Source of the DNA: Neoceratodus forsteri
Taxonomy: Eukaryota > Chordata > Ceratodontiformes > Ceratodontidae
NCBI GenBank assembly: GCA_016271365.2
Contig: CM057454.1
Coordinates: 1,165,066,055-1,165,130,054, forward strand
Reading direction: 5' to 3'
DNA: 64,000 nt
Shown here: positions 54,391 through 64,000 of the stretch, piece by piece
Numbering within the stretch: position 1 is the stretch's first letter
Layout: every line of letters begins with the position of its first letter
Program-made: the position numbers and the translations under genes
The notes under the pieces: generated by a model
What the model was told of the DNA's origin: nothing
The model's input: the letters and a program-made list of their open reading frames with translations, nothing else
Databases searched by the model: none

Positions 54391-57240
54391 ATGCCCATAC
54401 TCAAGAGCTCTGACATTGTCAGGCAGGAAGTGGGACCATCCTTGGATGCCTGTCCCTTTCGGGCAGTGTTAAGCAATGCCAGATCAATCAGGAATAAGAT
54501 TGCAGTGGTGGTGGTTCTTGTGTCTTCTGTAGACCTGGCTTGCATCACTGAGACCTGGTTTTATGGAAGTGTGGGCCCTATTTTGGAGTCTGTGGTTCCA
54601 GCCGGTTCTTGGCGATTCACCGCCCGAGAGTGGACCATTGGGGGGGTTGTTGTCTGTTTTAGACAGGAAATGGATCTTAGGGAAGTACCAGTGGGAGTCA
54701 CCAATTCCTTTGAGTGTATAGTGGGTGCAGGTGCAGGCTACAGGACATTTTTCATTTACCGTCCACCATCTGATGAGAGGGAGTTCTTGAAGGAGGTTGC
54801 GGACTTCATCATCGAGATGGTATTGGAATCCCCCAGATGGTTGATTCTGGGGGACTTCAATGCCTGGGTCGATGATGAACTCACCATTTGGACAAAACCT
54901 CCTCCAATTGATGGATTCATTGAGTCTGACACGGGTTATTACCACTGCAACTCACGAGAAGGGGGACTCATTGGACCTGGTGTTCCACCTGTGGGTGGAG
55001 ATCTCCGATGTGGAAATGGAGCCAGTCGGTTGGTCTGACCATCACACCCTGAGATTCAGTTTCGCAGCCCCCTGAAATAGTCCTGCACCAAAGGAGTTGA
55101 TACAGTTCCGTCCTTTAAGAGGAGTTACCTCAGAAGGCTTAATGATGGTGCTGGACCTCTCGGGACTTCCAAAGGATAGCATTGACCCAGGGCCCCTAGT
55201 GTTAGCCTATAATAAGGCCGTCACGAGGCCTTTGGATGTCATTGCTCCAACTCATGTTCACCCTCTTACTCTCCGCCCAGGTGCCCTCTGGTTTAATGAG
55301 GAAATCTGAGAGCTGAAGAGGCAAGGGCTAAGGTTGGAGAGGCACTGGCAGAAAACTCACCTGGAGAGGGATAGACTTAGATTGTTGGATCATTACAAGA
55401 TCTACCAATCAGCAGTTTCCCATAAGAAGGCAGAGTTCCTGTCCAGGGAAATTGCTACAGTGAAGAATAGGCCACCCCAGCTCTTCCACACTGTGGACAG
55501 ACTGTGCAATCTGGCCTGTCTTCAGTCTGGTTGTGAGTTATCACAAGTTCAGTGTGAGGAGTCTGCACAATTTTTCGCTGATAAGGTGTCTGCCATCAGG
55601 GATGAGATCAGCCAGTGCCTTCTCATTGGATCTTGCACTAATCAATCAGGTGGTACTAATGCAAAATTGATCTGGTTCACCTTTAGCCAACTGGCAGCCC
55701 TAGATATAGTGAGGATTATCCAGACTTCACGGCCAGCCTACTGTAGTTTGGATCTGGGCCCTACACACCTACTAGTGGGGTGTGTAGAGGTTAGCAGCCT
55801 GGTCCTTGCTGAGATAGTGGTGGTTTCATTGGAAAGAGGGGTCTTTCTAGATCCCTTAAAGGAGGCGATAATACGCCCTCTTTTGAAAAAAAACCTCCCT
55901 TGATCCCGACTGCCCATCTAACTACAGACCAGTCTTGAACTTGCCCTTTGTAGAGAAACTTATTGAGAAGGTGGTTGTATTGCAGCTGGAGGATCGTTTA
56001 ACCAACCACGATATCTATGACCCTCTCCAATCTGGCTTCAGGAAAAGGCATAGCACTGAGACAGCCTTGGTGCGGGTACTAAATGACCTTCTGATGGCAA
56101 GAGATTGGAGAGCCCATTCCATCTTGGTTCTCCTTGATCTCTCAGTAGCATTTGACACTGTAGATCATGGAGTGCTGCTCGAGCACCTGTGGTTCTTCTG
56201 TGGACTGAAGGGGGGAGGTCCTCAGTTGGTTTTGATCATTCCTCAAGTTCAGATCGCAGAGAGTGGTGTCGGGAATTCATTTCTCTGTCCCTCACTGGCT
56301 GCTCTGAGGGATTACACAGGGCTCAGTGCTGTCCCTCATGTTATTTGTGGTGTATATGCTCCCATTAGGGGACATCATAAGACAGTATGGGTTGAGTTTT
56401 CATTGCTATGCCAATGACTCTCAACTCTGCATGACTTTTGTACCTGAACAAGAGTTAGATTCTGTCACGGTGTTTAATAACTGCCTGCTGGAGATACAGA
56501 ACTGGATGAGTGCTAGCTGGCTGTGGTTGAACTCAGGTAAAGCAGAGGTATTGGTGGTGGACCCTGGTTATAGGATGACAGGGGCATGGGTGGAGAAACC
56601 ATCAGGTTTATATCTTGGGGGAACCCCACTTATTGCCTCGGGCCAGGTGCGTAACCTGGGTGTGATATTTGATAAAGGCCTGATCCTGGGGGTGCAGGTT
56701 TTGGCTGTAGTCAAATCTTCCTTTTACCATCTAAGGAATATAGCCCAGGTGGAACACCTGGTCCCACCTGAAGATCTTCCAACCCTGGTCCATGCCTTTG
56801 TCACCAGTTGTTTTGATTAATGCAATGCTCTCTACCTAGGGCTTCCGGTGGAGGATATTCGCTGCTTGCAGCTAGTGCAGAACATGATGGCCAGGTTGTT
56901 GACTGGAACCCCTAGATCCAGTCATATAACACCTGCGCTGCGTGAACTTCACTGGCTGTCAATACAGTGGTGAATCACCTTCAAGGTCACATTGCTGACC
57001 TATAAGGCCTTACATGAGCTGGGACCCCTCTACCTGAAAGAACTCCTGTATTCTTACTGTCCCACCCGCTCACTCCGATCCTCTGGCAAAGGATTGCTAG
57101 AGATTCTCAGGGTATCCGGAAAGCATCGGGTGGAAGATCTTTTGCCTCTATGGCACCTACCCTGTGGAATTCTCTACCTCACCTGATATGAGAAAGCCTG
57201 ACTGTGAAAGGATTTAAAAAATCCTTAAAAACATATCTAT
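54391..57240 (+). pseudogene. L2-d ORF2 (endonuclease and reverse transcriptase), broken
   Basis: The endonuclease (54391-55075) is nearly complete: LSNARSIRNKIAVVVV, VDLACITETWF, FIYRPPSDEREFL, WLILGDFNAWVDDE and, in the next frame, GDSLDLVFHLW and GWSDHHTLRFSF. The linker (55097-55903) has RPLRGVTSEGLMMVLDL and LERDRLRLLDHYKIYQSAV. The RT (55935 on) has LQSGFRKRHSTETALVRVL and LDLSVAFDTVDHGVLLEHL (motif A), a damaged motif B near 56310, and FHCYANDSQLCMTF, where the first Asp of Y-A-D-D is Asn. The C-terminal LHWLSIQW block is at 56950, with a stop after it. The separate changes in each L2 copy show independent decay. Confidence 0.88.
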
Positions 57241-57397
57241 TCAACCAAGCATATGCAGCGACTCACTGAATGATTGTAAAGAGTTTTATCTGCTTTTATG
57301 TGTATTGTTGAAAGATTTTTGGAATGTATGTAGTTAAGGCACCCTGAGCCTTGGAATGGTGCTGCATATAAATAAAATTTTATTTTACTTTACCTGA

Positions 57398-58119
57398 GTA
57401 ATGTATGTGACAAACAGAAATGTGGTCTGTATGGGGAAGAGGGGCATGTCAATACCTTTTGCAATCAGTCTATGAGGTGCAGCCTTTGTGAGGGGACTGG
57501 GCACACCTTCCAGGATTGCGAATGGGCTTCTCACAATAGTATGGACAAAATATTAAGGGCTGAGCAGGATGTGTACGTGACCACCGCACAAAAGGAAGGC
57601 ATGTGACTTCAGGACTTAGTGATGGATGCCAATGGTCTGGATCCAAAACCTCAGAGAATAACGAAGCCAAGGACAGTTCATCATAGAGAGTTACGAGACC
57701 CCCCCCCCTGAGTAAGCTGCCCCATGACAGACCTGATTATTGATACTCAAAGCAGGGTACCTATGAAGGTGCTACCTATTCCTGCCCAAGGTGCTGAACT
57801 GACCCCCAGCTTGCTTGTACAGGAGCTGAGACCGGAAGTTGCCCCTGACCCAGAAACTGAAACCAGAGGGTCTCAAAGTGAGGTTGAGAAAGAAACACAG
57901 GACATGCCTCCTTCAGAGCAGTCCACTGAGGTCCCCTTTAAAAGAAGAATAAGGTCCAGAAATGTCCAGAAGCCCTCTTCACCTCAAAATTTATCCAGCA
58001 CTACAGAAACTGTCCCAACTAAAAATGCCTATGAGGCCTTGATGGATACAGAAGGGGAGGAGACAGGGGAAGAGTCTGATGTGTCCTCAGTGGCTTCCTC
58101 ACTGCAAGAGCCAATGTGA
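57398..58119 (+). pseudogene. Tx1 ORF1, 3' part (zinc knuckles and acidic tail)
   Basis: Reading resumes with CDKQKCGLYGEEGHVNTFC, a CCHC knuckle with its second Cys changed to Tyr, then RCSLCEGTGHTFQDC, an intact C-x2-C-x4-H-x4-C knuckle. After a TGA at 57604 and a frame change, an open frame (57724-58119) encodes a Pro/Glu/Ser-rich tail with KRRIRSRNVQKPSSP and acidic TEGEETGEESD before a stop. Knuckles followed by a charged tail and then ORF2 about 100 bases on is the Tx1 order. Together with the part ending at 49758 this makes one ORF1 split by foreign DNA. Confidence 0.75.
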
Positions 58120-58218
58120 GATGGGGCTTTGAGCGATAAACCCAAGCTGAAAAAAATGAAAAAAATGAAAATGACTGTTTGACTAACTTACTGTATCTTT
58201 CCCTCTTTTACTAATTAA

Positions 58219-61200
58219 ATGGATGTAAGCATAAACTTCGTTACTTCCAATGTCAATGGTATCAAATCCTTATTACTGATTAAGACTAATTACCTTTTCC
58301 AGTTTAGTGGAGGGGGAGGGAATGTTTTTCTATTACAGGACACTCAACTGCACATTTTAGCTGAAATCACCCAGGCACAAAAAGAGAGATGCAGCCCATC
58401 CCTTTGGTCCACTGGCGAAGAGAGCTGTACTGGTTTAGGGATATGTTTTAAAAATGTGCAAGTTAAAGCAGCAGTGCAACAAAGATGGGCTAAAATTTGA
58501 CCCCAACTTTTTTCTTCCTAATCAATACTAGATGTCTTCCAGTTTACTTTGGTGGTGAAATTTTCAGTTTCTGTTATCATTTAAGAATTTTATGAAAGTT
58601 TAAAATAATTATTTCTCAAGAAAAAAAGATGGCCGCCTTAATTTTTGCGTTAAAATAATATTGAGGACCTGAAAAGGGTAATAATCCAGACAAAAATGCA
58701 AATGTACCATACACAGCATAGGAAGCACACAGAAAACCCAAATCAATAGTTCTGCCAATATCTTTTCATTACCATAGCAGAAAATTACCTTTTTAGAAAA
58801 ACTTTTTTCGTTGCACTGCTGCTTTAAGTTTTTAAAAATAATTGACCTACATTCTGGTAGAACCATCATTTTGGATCTTTTGTTAAATACCATAGCATAC
58901 AGGTTAATTAATATCTATGTCCCTCAATCAAAGACAGAGAGAACGAATACCATTCGGGAGACTGAGCCCTACTTATTACCTCCAAACTCCTTTTATGGGT
59001 TGGGGATTTTAATTGTGACCTCACAAATGGAGACTGGGGTAGAAAATCAGAAAAGATTTATTGTGACACTAATGCTTTACGAATGATATTGCAGAGAAAT
59101 ATGCTTTGTGACATGTATGATAGATTACATGAACAACCATGTCACACCTTTCATAAAGGTAAATTGTCAACCAGGATTGAGTTTTGGTTCATATCAGAAA
59201 GGTTGGCAGGTCAGGCGGTGGAACTGGTGGCCCTGGAAACGTCAGATCACTTGGCAGTTACAATGACAATAGGGTCATTTCAGCAGCATAATGTCGATAG
59301 GAACGATTGCAGAATGAATGTGTCAATATTACAGCATGATAATTGTTATTTGGAGCTGTAGGATTTATTGGCAGCAAGAGTAGATATCAGGTTTCTCTAT
59401 GGTAGCTCCCTTGATTGGTGGGAGGATACTAAACATGATGTAAAGCAGCTGACACAGAAAATATCATGAGGAACAGCTAAAAAAATACACCGAGTATTTA
59501 GGGCATAGGGCTAAATACATACATTTAGTAGAAAACATGAGAAGGATGGAGGCAAATCAGATAGACTAATTGAATGCAATAAAAAAACAGCTAATATATA
59601 CCTACCAGAAGGAAACTGTGCGCACTTTGGCAAAACAACAAAAGTTTTCAACTCAGGGACCGAAAGAGTATATTATTCCTTATGATTTGGACCAGGTGGG
59701 ACTCAAACAAAGGATCACAACAACTCTTAGGGATCAAAAGGGGAGACTTGCTGACACACAGTGTACAATTCAGCAGGTGGTACAAGAGCATGCAAGAAGC
59801 ACTTTCCAGATGGGGGGGACAGAGGGGTTCCCTTCCTTTTTTGGTGCAGCTAGATATTCTGGACCTGATGGAAGACCAGAAAAAAGAGATAACAGAGGAC
59901 TTTACACTGGCAGAAATTAAAGAAGCCATTATGAAATTATCATCAAATACTTGACCCAGAAAAAATGGGATCCCTAATGATTTTTATAAAAAAATATATT
60001 GAAATAATAGCATCCATACTCCAAGTGGTTTACTTAGTGGCCCAACAGAATGACAGGTTGGGAACCAGTATGAAAGAAGGGGTAATCTTTTTTCTGCACA
60101 AAAAGGGAGACCCACAATACGTGAGTAATTGGAGACTTCTCATGCTCCTTAACACTGATTATAAAATTTGGGAAGATTTTGATGACCCGGTTGGTGAAAG
60201 CTGCAGACATTTTTCTACTGGCTACCCAATCATGCACAGCTCCGAGTCGAGCCATACAGCAAAACCTGACCTTTATCAAAGAGATAATTGAGCAGAGCCA
60301 TAGTATGGAGTTGAATGGCTGTCTACTGTCTTTGGACCAGGAAACAGCATTTGATGCGGTTAAGCACAAACATTTGTGGAGGGTCCTAGAACAGTATCAT
60401 ATCCCTTTGAAATTAATAAAATGGATCAAACTTTTGTACACAGAAGCCCAGGAGACACCACTGGTGAATGGGCACTTGGGGATCCCACTGTATCTCAGAA
60501 ACGGGGGCTACACAGGGATGCCCCTTGAGTCCACTGCTGTATGTTTTTAGTTTGGATCCTGTTCTCAGACTGATTGAGTGTGTGGCAGATATAAAACCCA
60601 TGACAAATCATCTGGGTAAGGCTTATCCGAAAACTACGGCCTATGCGGATGACTGTGTATTTACAGTGGCAGACCAGGAGTCGGGAGAAAGGGCATTAGA
60701 CCTTTTTTCAATGGTCGGCAATATACGGGAATGAGAATAAATCAACAGAAAAGTAAAATAAGGTTTTTAGGAGTAACACCGGATACCCCTGATTTTCCAA
60801 TCCCAACTACAAAAGAACCAATAAAAATACTTGAGATTCTGTTTGGAACGCCGGAAGTGACGGAAGAAAACTGGGATTTGGCATACGATACGGCCAACAA
60901 AAAAATACAGAAATGGTCTACCTGGAAAATGACCAGAAAGAAAAGGATTTTTCTGTTAAAATCATACATTGTACCTCTTTTTTACATGTGTCACATGTGC
61001 ATCCTCTGCCTTTTGCAATGCACACAAAAATAATGGGTCTGTTTCTCACCTTGGCATGGGGGAGCCATTTAAATCCAGTTAAACATGTCCATACATATCG
61101 AGCTTTGAAATCTGGAAGTTTAGGCATGTTACAACCTCTGGTTTTCTTTTTGGGAATTTTTTTTTTTTTTCAAATATTAAGCCCCTGATTATGGTCAAAA

Positions 61201-61990
61201 CAGATATGGGTGTTCAAGTTACGCAGACGTGGGAAGCAGCTTTTCTCACAGCCTGGGGGAGGGGAAAATGGCATGTGAAGGAACAACAGCTGCCTTATTA
61301 TATACAAACCACCCTAAGATATATACGAATGCGGAAAATTGATTTAAATTGGGTTGTAAGTATTGAAAAGAAGAAAGTCTACACAGTATTAGTAGAAAAA
61401 TGTTATTTTACAGAACCTGTTTTTCATATTGATGCAAATATTGAGGAAACGATGAGACTGGAATGCATGACAGAGGCAAGGATACCACTGAAAATGCAAG
61501 ATACAATCTGGCTATGTGTGCATGGGAAACTGAATGTCAGGGATAATCCGAAGCATAAAGCACTGGAAGAGAGAACGTGCTTGTCAAGGGGATTTGGAAA
61601 TAATGCAACACATGTTCTTTGATTGTACTTTTATACTAGATTTTTGGGACACTTTGGCCAGTTTTTGGGATGAACCTGTTTTTGGTACAATGAAATATGA
61701 TATGCTGGTGTAGGGGCAACTACTGCATGTTTGGGGAAAGTGGAAAAGAGTACCACCTGTGTCATTTTTGCACCTATTAAGTTGGCCATATGGCAGATCA
61801 GATGCAAACGTTTCTTACAGTAAGAAATGGTGATACAGCAGGACCTGTTTTTTTATGATACAAGAAGAACTAGATAGGATTTATACATATGAAAGACACA
61901 CATTGGGACAGACAGTGTGTACCCAATTATGGAGAGGGAAAGACTGGGTGGGATAATATGCCTTTGAGGGTACTGTTCGTATTCCAGGGG
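58219..61990 (+). pseudogene. Tx1 ORF2 (endonuclease, RT, C-terminal domain), broken
   Basis: The ATG at 58219 begins INFVTSNVNGIKS (endonuclease Asn block), then NVFLLQDTQLH (the Glu block with Glu to Asp). A MITE interrupts at 58467-58823, after which GRTIILDLLLNTIAYRLINI and YVPQ continue, with SDHLAVTM (His block) at 59245. The RT shows LHKKGDPQYVSNWR (60100), LLSLDQETAFDAVKHKHL (motif A of Tx1 type, 60325), TGATQGCPLSPLLYVFSLD (motif B, 60487) and TAYADDCVFTVADQ (catalytic box intact, 60636), then KIRFLGV. The C-terminal region has VHGKLNVRDNPKHKAL (61515) and HVFFDCTF (61612). At least eight frame breaks are present. Confidence 0.85.
58463..58827. mobile_element. TTAA-flanked MITE inside the Tx1 endonuclease
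   Basis: A 357-base element (58467-58823) with perfect 14-base terminal inverted repeats, AGCAGCAGTGCAAC and GTTGCACTGCTGCT, flanked on both sides by TTAA (58463-58466 and 58824-58827). TTAA target duplications are made by piggyBac and Kolobok transposases. TTAAAG-type ends are typical of the Kolobok-related T2 MITEs known in frogs, so that group is favoured. An alternative reading is a 5-bp duplication AAGTT with slightly longer termini. It has no coding capacity. Confidence 0.85.
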
Positions 61991-62090
61991 ATGGCATCAT
62001 CGATGGGAGATAGAAACATAATGAGTATTGTATATGTGTAGTGTCCCTGAGTTACGGGCAAAACAGAAAAAAAAAGAAATAGAAAAGTGC

Positions 62091-63428
62091 CAGTTATAGG
62101 TGCCTCAATACAGTAAACAAGTGCCCAAGAAATGCCCAGGTGCCCAGTTTAAAATGCCAACACAAATCTCTGTAGAAAGCCTGTTAAAAATATTGTAAAT
62201 AGCTTAGAAATAATGCACAAAATAAGCCTTTCTGCCATGCTGCAGCTAATGGATTGTTGAGCTGAGCTAATGAAATGCTCACTGTGCGGCACCTGCTATG
62301 CCTTCCAGAACCAGAATACAGAGTGCTGCAGTTTAAAAAATAATTTACTGTTAGAGAGAACTGGGGTGATTGTGGAGGAGTGAGGACACAGAAAGTGAGG
62401 AGGAATGAGAAGGCTTGCCAGGAGGCTGAAGCTGTCCCTGGGGGCTTGTTGTGTGCCTAATACCTCTAGTCACTGAAGAAATGTACCTGTAAGCTGGTCC
62501 GGTCTGCGGTGCCGTCCCGAGCCGCCTGTGAAGAGTAGAGACGTCCTGTTCTTACCCCAGGAGTCCTTTAGCATCAGTCATTTTTTTACACTTAGCTGGC
62601 TAAGTGCAGCTGCCCTGGAGGTGTGCCTTTAAGAGATATTTAAATGAACGTAGAGTCAAGCTAATCAAAAGACAGGAGGGGGTGTGAGTTGAGTGAGAGC
62701 TGTTGGATGCTTAAGAATTTTTTCTCTGCTGGACTGAGCAATATTGCCTCTGAGGTGTCTCCCAACTTTCCTTATTGACAGCCTCCTAGTGCTTATCTGG
62801 GTAAAGTTTTCCTCATAAATTATTTCCTTTACTGTGCTGAGTGAAAGTTTTACTTTTTCATTAGCGCTATGCAAATTTGAAATTTTTATCACGATGGCTC
62901 TATTTTGACTTTATTTTTACCGTGGCTATTTAGTTTAAAGCCTAATTTTATCATGGGTGCTTATTTTCGATGGTTTCCTTCATTTGTGAAGCAAATTCTT
63001 GTGGGAACCATCGAATTAGGGACAGTTGCCTTGTTTTTTTACCTCAGACCTTGCGGTGATAACCACGAGGCACCTGCAGTAGATTTCAAATTTAAATACT
63101 GCCTGGGGTTTTCTCTCTAGATTGGCAATTATGAGGAAACCTTTTTTGTTATATTACTGGACCTTGGTACCATCTGTGTCAGAACTATCTGTAAGGGTCC
63201 AGCAGCCACCTGTGCACAGTTGAGTATTACTGGGTTTCTATTAAGACTGGCACTGGTATAGATCCCAGTTTTACAACCAAAAAAAAAGGGCACTAGTAAC
63301 AGACAGTTTATTAACTGGGGCAGGATTGTCCGGTGGCATTTTCACAGAAACCTGCACTCAGTTCATAGGTCCAGAACTGGTTTGCTTTGCTTAAATTGGC
63401 AAACATAGCAGACAAACCTTTGATTATT
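62091..63428. other. Inter-element DNA before the last ORF
   Basis: No transposon end or protein family was recognised. The stretch 62340-63400 may be the 5' leader of the element that encodes the following ORF, but no terminal repeat, primer-binding site or promoter could be identified. Confidence 0.35.
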
Positions 63429-63920
63429 ATGGCTGAGGATAAATCAAAGGCTTCGAATAAGGGGCCGTTCAAAAGTACTAATACCAAAAGCAGAGGTGAT
63501 GAGGAACCCTCCATATCCCAGCCAAAAAATAAAGCTTCCAGAGATGAAGTTCCTCACAAACTGAAAAATAGTAAAAGTGACAAGAAAAGGAAGCTTGATC
63601 AAGCCTCTGATGAAGTGGCTAAAAAGAAACTCTGTCAAGACAGATATGCTCCCGTTGCTCCCAAGAAAGCCAGTAGCGAGACAACAGGGAGCTTAAAGCA
63701 TACAGAAAAAACAAAACACTTACAAACTGTGCAGGTTCTTCCATTAATGCAAGATATGGAAAAAGCATGGCAATTGTTTCAGATCCTTCAAAAGCTGGGT
63801 CCTCGAAATACTGGGGCTGGCAAGCACTCTTCCACAGTTCTCTCTTGTGTAGTCTGTGAGGGTGACACAGATGATGATCAATTTTATGATGCCCCTGACA
63901 TGGATTTTGAGGGCCCTTGA
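63429..63920 (+). CDS. Unknown lysine-rich protein, possible retroelement ORF1
   Basis: An open frame whose natural start is the ATG at 63429 (MAEDKSKASNKGPFKS), giving about 163 residues; an upstream in-frame ATG at 63387 would add 14 more. The N-terminal 90 residues are very rich in Lys, Ser and Asp and contain nuclear-localisation-like KSDKKRKLDQ and AKKKLCQ. The middle has HLQTVQVLPLMQDMEKAWQL, which could be a short helix, and the end is acidic (GDTDDDQFYDAPDMD). Just beyond the TGA at 63918 the next frame stays open with an acidic reading to the window edge, so a frameshift may have cut the protein. The composition recalls ORF1/Gag of DIRS-like or other retroelements, but I recognise no domain and a host exon cannot be excluded. 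Confidence 0.4.
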   Translation: MAEDKSKASNKGPFKSTNTKSRGDEEPSISQPKNKASRDEVPHKLKNSKSDKKRKLDQASDEVAKKKLCQDRYAPVAPKKASSETTGSLKHTEKTKHLQTVQVLPLMQDMEKAWQLFQILQKLGPRNTGAGKHSSTVLSCVVCEGDTDDDQFYDAPDMDFEGP

Positions 63921-64000
63921 GCCCCAGGAGTCCCTGGACCCTCACCTTGGGGATCCTCCAGGTGACCATGAGGATCATTCCTCTATGTTTACATTTATAC

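Larger units (their letters stand above)
53176..57397 (+). mobile_element. L2-d, L2-type LINE with long 5' region
   Basis: A plus-strand L2. The 5' region contains a tandem duplication (53646-53925), then ORF2 runs from about 54391 to 57240, and the 3' end reads GCTGCATATAAATAAAATTT followed by TTTTA-type repeats to about 57397. If the 5' part belongs to it, this is the only copy here that may be nearly full length (4.2 kb). It sits directly downstream of CR1-B, and the pair separates the two halves of the Tx1 ORF1. Confidence 0.85.
48100..62090 (+). mobile_element. Tx1-type L1 element, split by CR1-B/L2-d and by a MITE
   Basis: A plus-strand Tx1-lineage LINE in pieces: 48100-49758, 57398-58466 and 58824-62090. 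Piece one carries the 5' region and most of ORF1; piece two resumes in the ORF1 zinc knuckles and enters ORF2; piece three completes ORF2 and ends in an A-rich tail (about 62065-62085). Removing the inserts leaves about 6 kb, a plausible full length. The outer limits are approximate because no target duplication was identified. Confidence 0.8.

Noticed and set aside
1..64000. CRISPR arrays, bacterial operons, riboswitches or phage modules
   Set aside because: The window is vertebrate-like repetitive DNA. No regularly spaced short repeats or prokaryotic gene organisation is present.

Overview
This window looks like intergenic or intronic DNA from a large, repeat-rich vertebrate genome. I recognise no host gene, rRNA, tRNA or CRISPR array. 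Almost everything identifiable is a retrotransposon: non-LTR elements (LINEs) of the CR1, L2, L1 and Tx1 types, one DIRS-type tyrosine-recombinase element, and a few short non-autonomous inserts. The mix of CR1, L2 and L1/Tx1 LINEs with DIRS, and the CR1 3' end carrying short octamer repeats and a 'GATGGCAGATAAGGACCA' motif, suggests an amphibian (a caecilian fits well) or possibly a lungfish. That assignment is inference.

Layout: 282-2050 CR1-A (minus strand). 3056-10046 a near full-length L1 (L1-A, minus) with a 5' CAAGATGG motif, ORF1 and a broken ORF2. 12465-15781 the 3' part of an L2 (L2-e) split by a 5'-truncated L1 (L1-B) with a perfect 14-bp target-site duplication. 16078-18448 L2-a, itself split by a 576-bp tailed insert. 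21478-29348 a long CR1 (CR1-C) with an SGNH-esterase ORF1 and an EN-RT ORF2, split by L2-b. 30442-30711 a palindrome-rich, GTCGAC-rich foldback element. 32961-39550 L2-c, split by CR1-D, which also encodes an SGNH esterase and is flanked by a 13-bp duplication. 39641-45972 a DIRS element with inverted terminal repeats, an internal complementary region, Gag, RT, RNase H and tyrosine recombinase. 47080-47960 an endonuclease fragment of another LINE. 48100-62090 a Tx1-type L1 split in its zinc-knuckle region by 7.6 kb of CR1-B plus L2-d, and again in its endonuclease by a TTAA-flanked MITE. 63429-63920 a lysine-rich ORF of unknown identity at the right edge.

No coding region is fully intact. Stops and frameshifts are spread through all copies, several reverse transcriptases have lost the catalytic Y/F-x-D-D motif, and nesting is up to three layers deep. 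The nested insertions give relative ages: L2 was hit by L1 and CR1; CR1 was hit by L2 and a short tailed element; Tx1 was hit by L2/CR1 and a DNA MITE. Boundaries were found by reading the sequence and are approximate to some tens of bases unless a duplication or terminal repeat fixes them.
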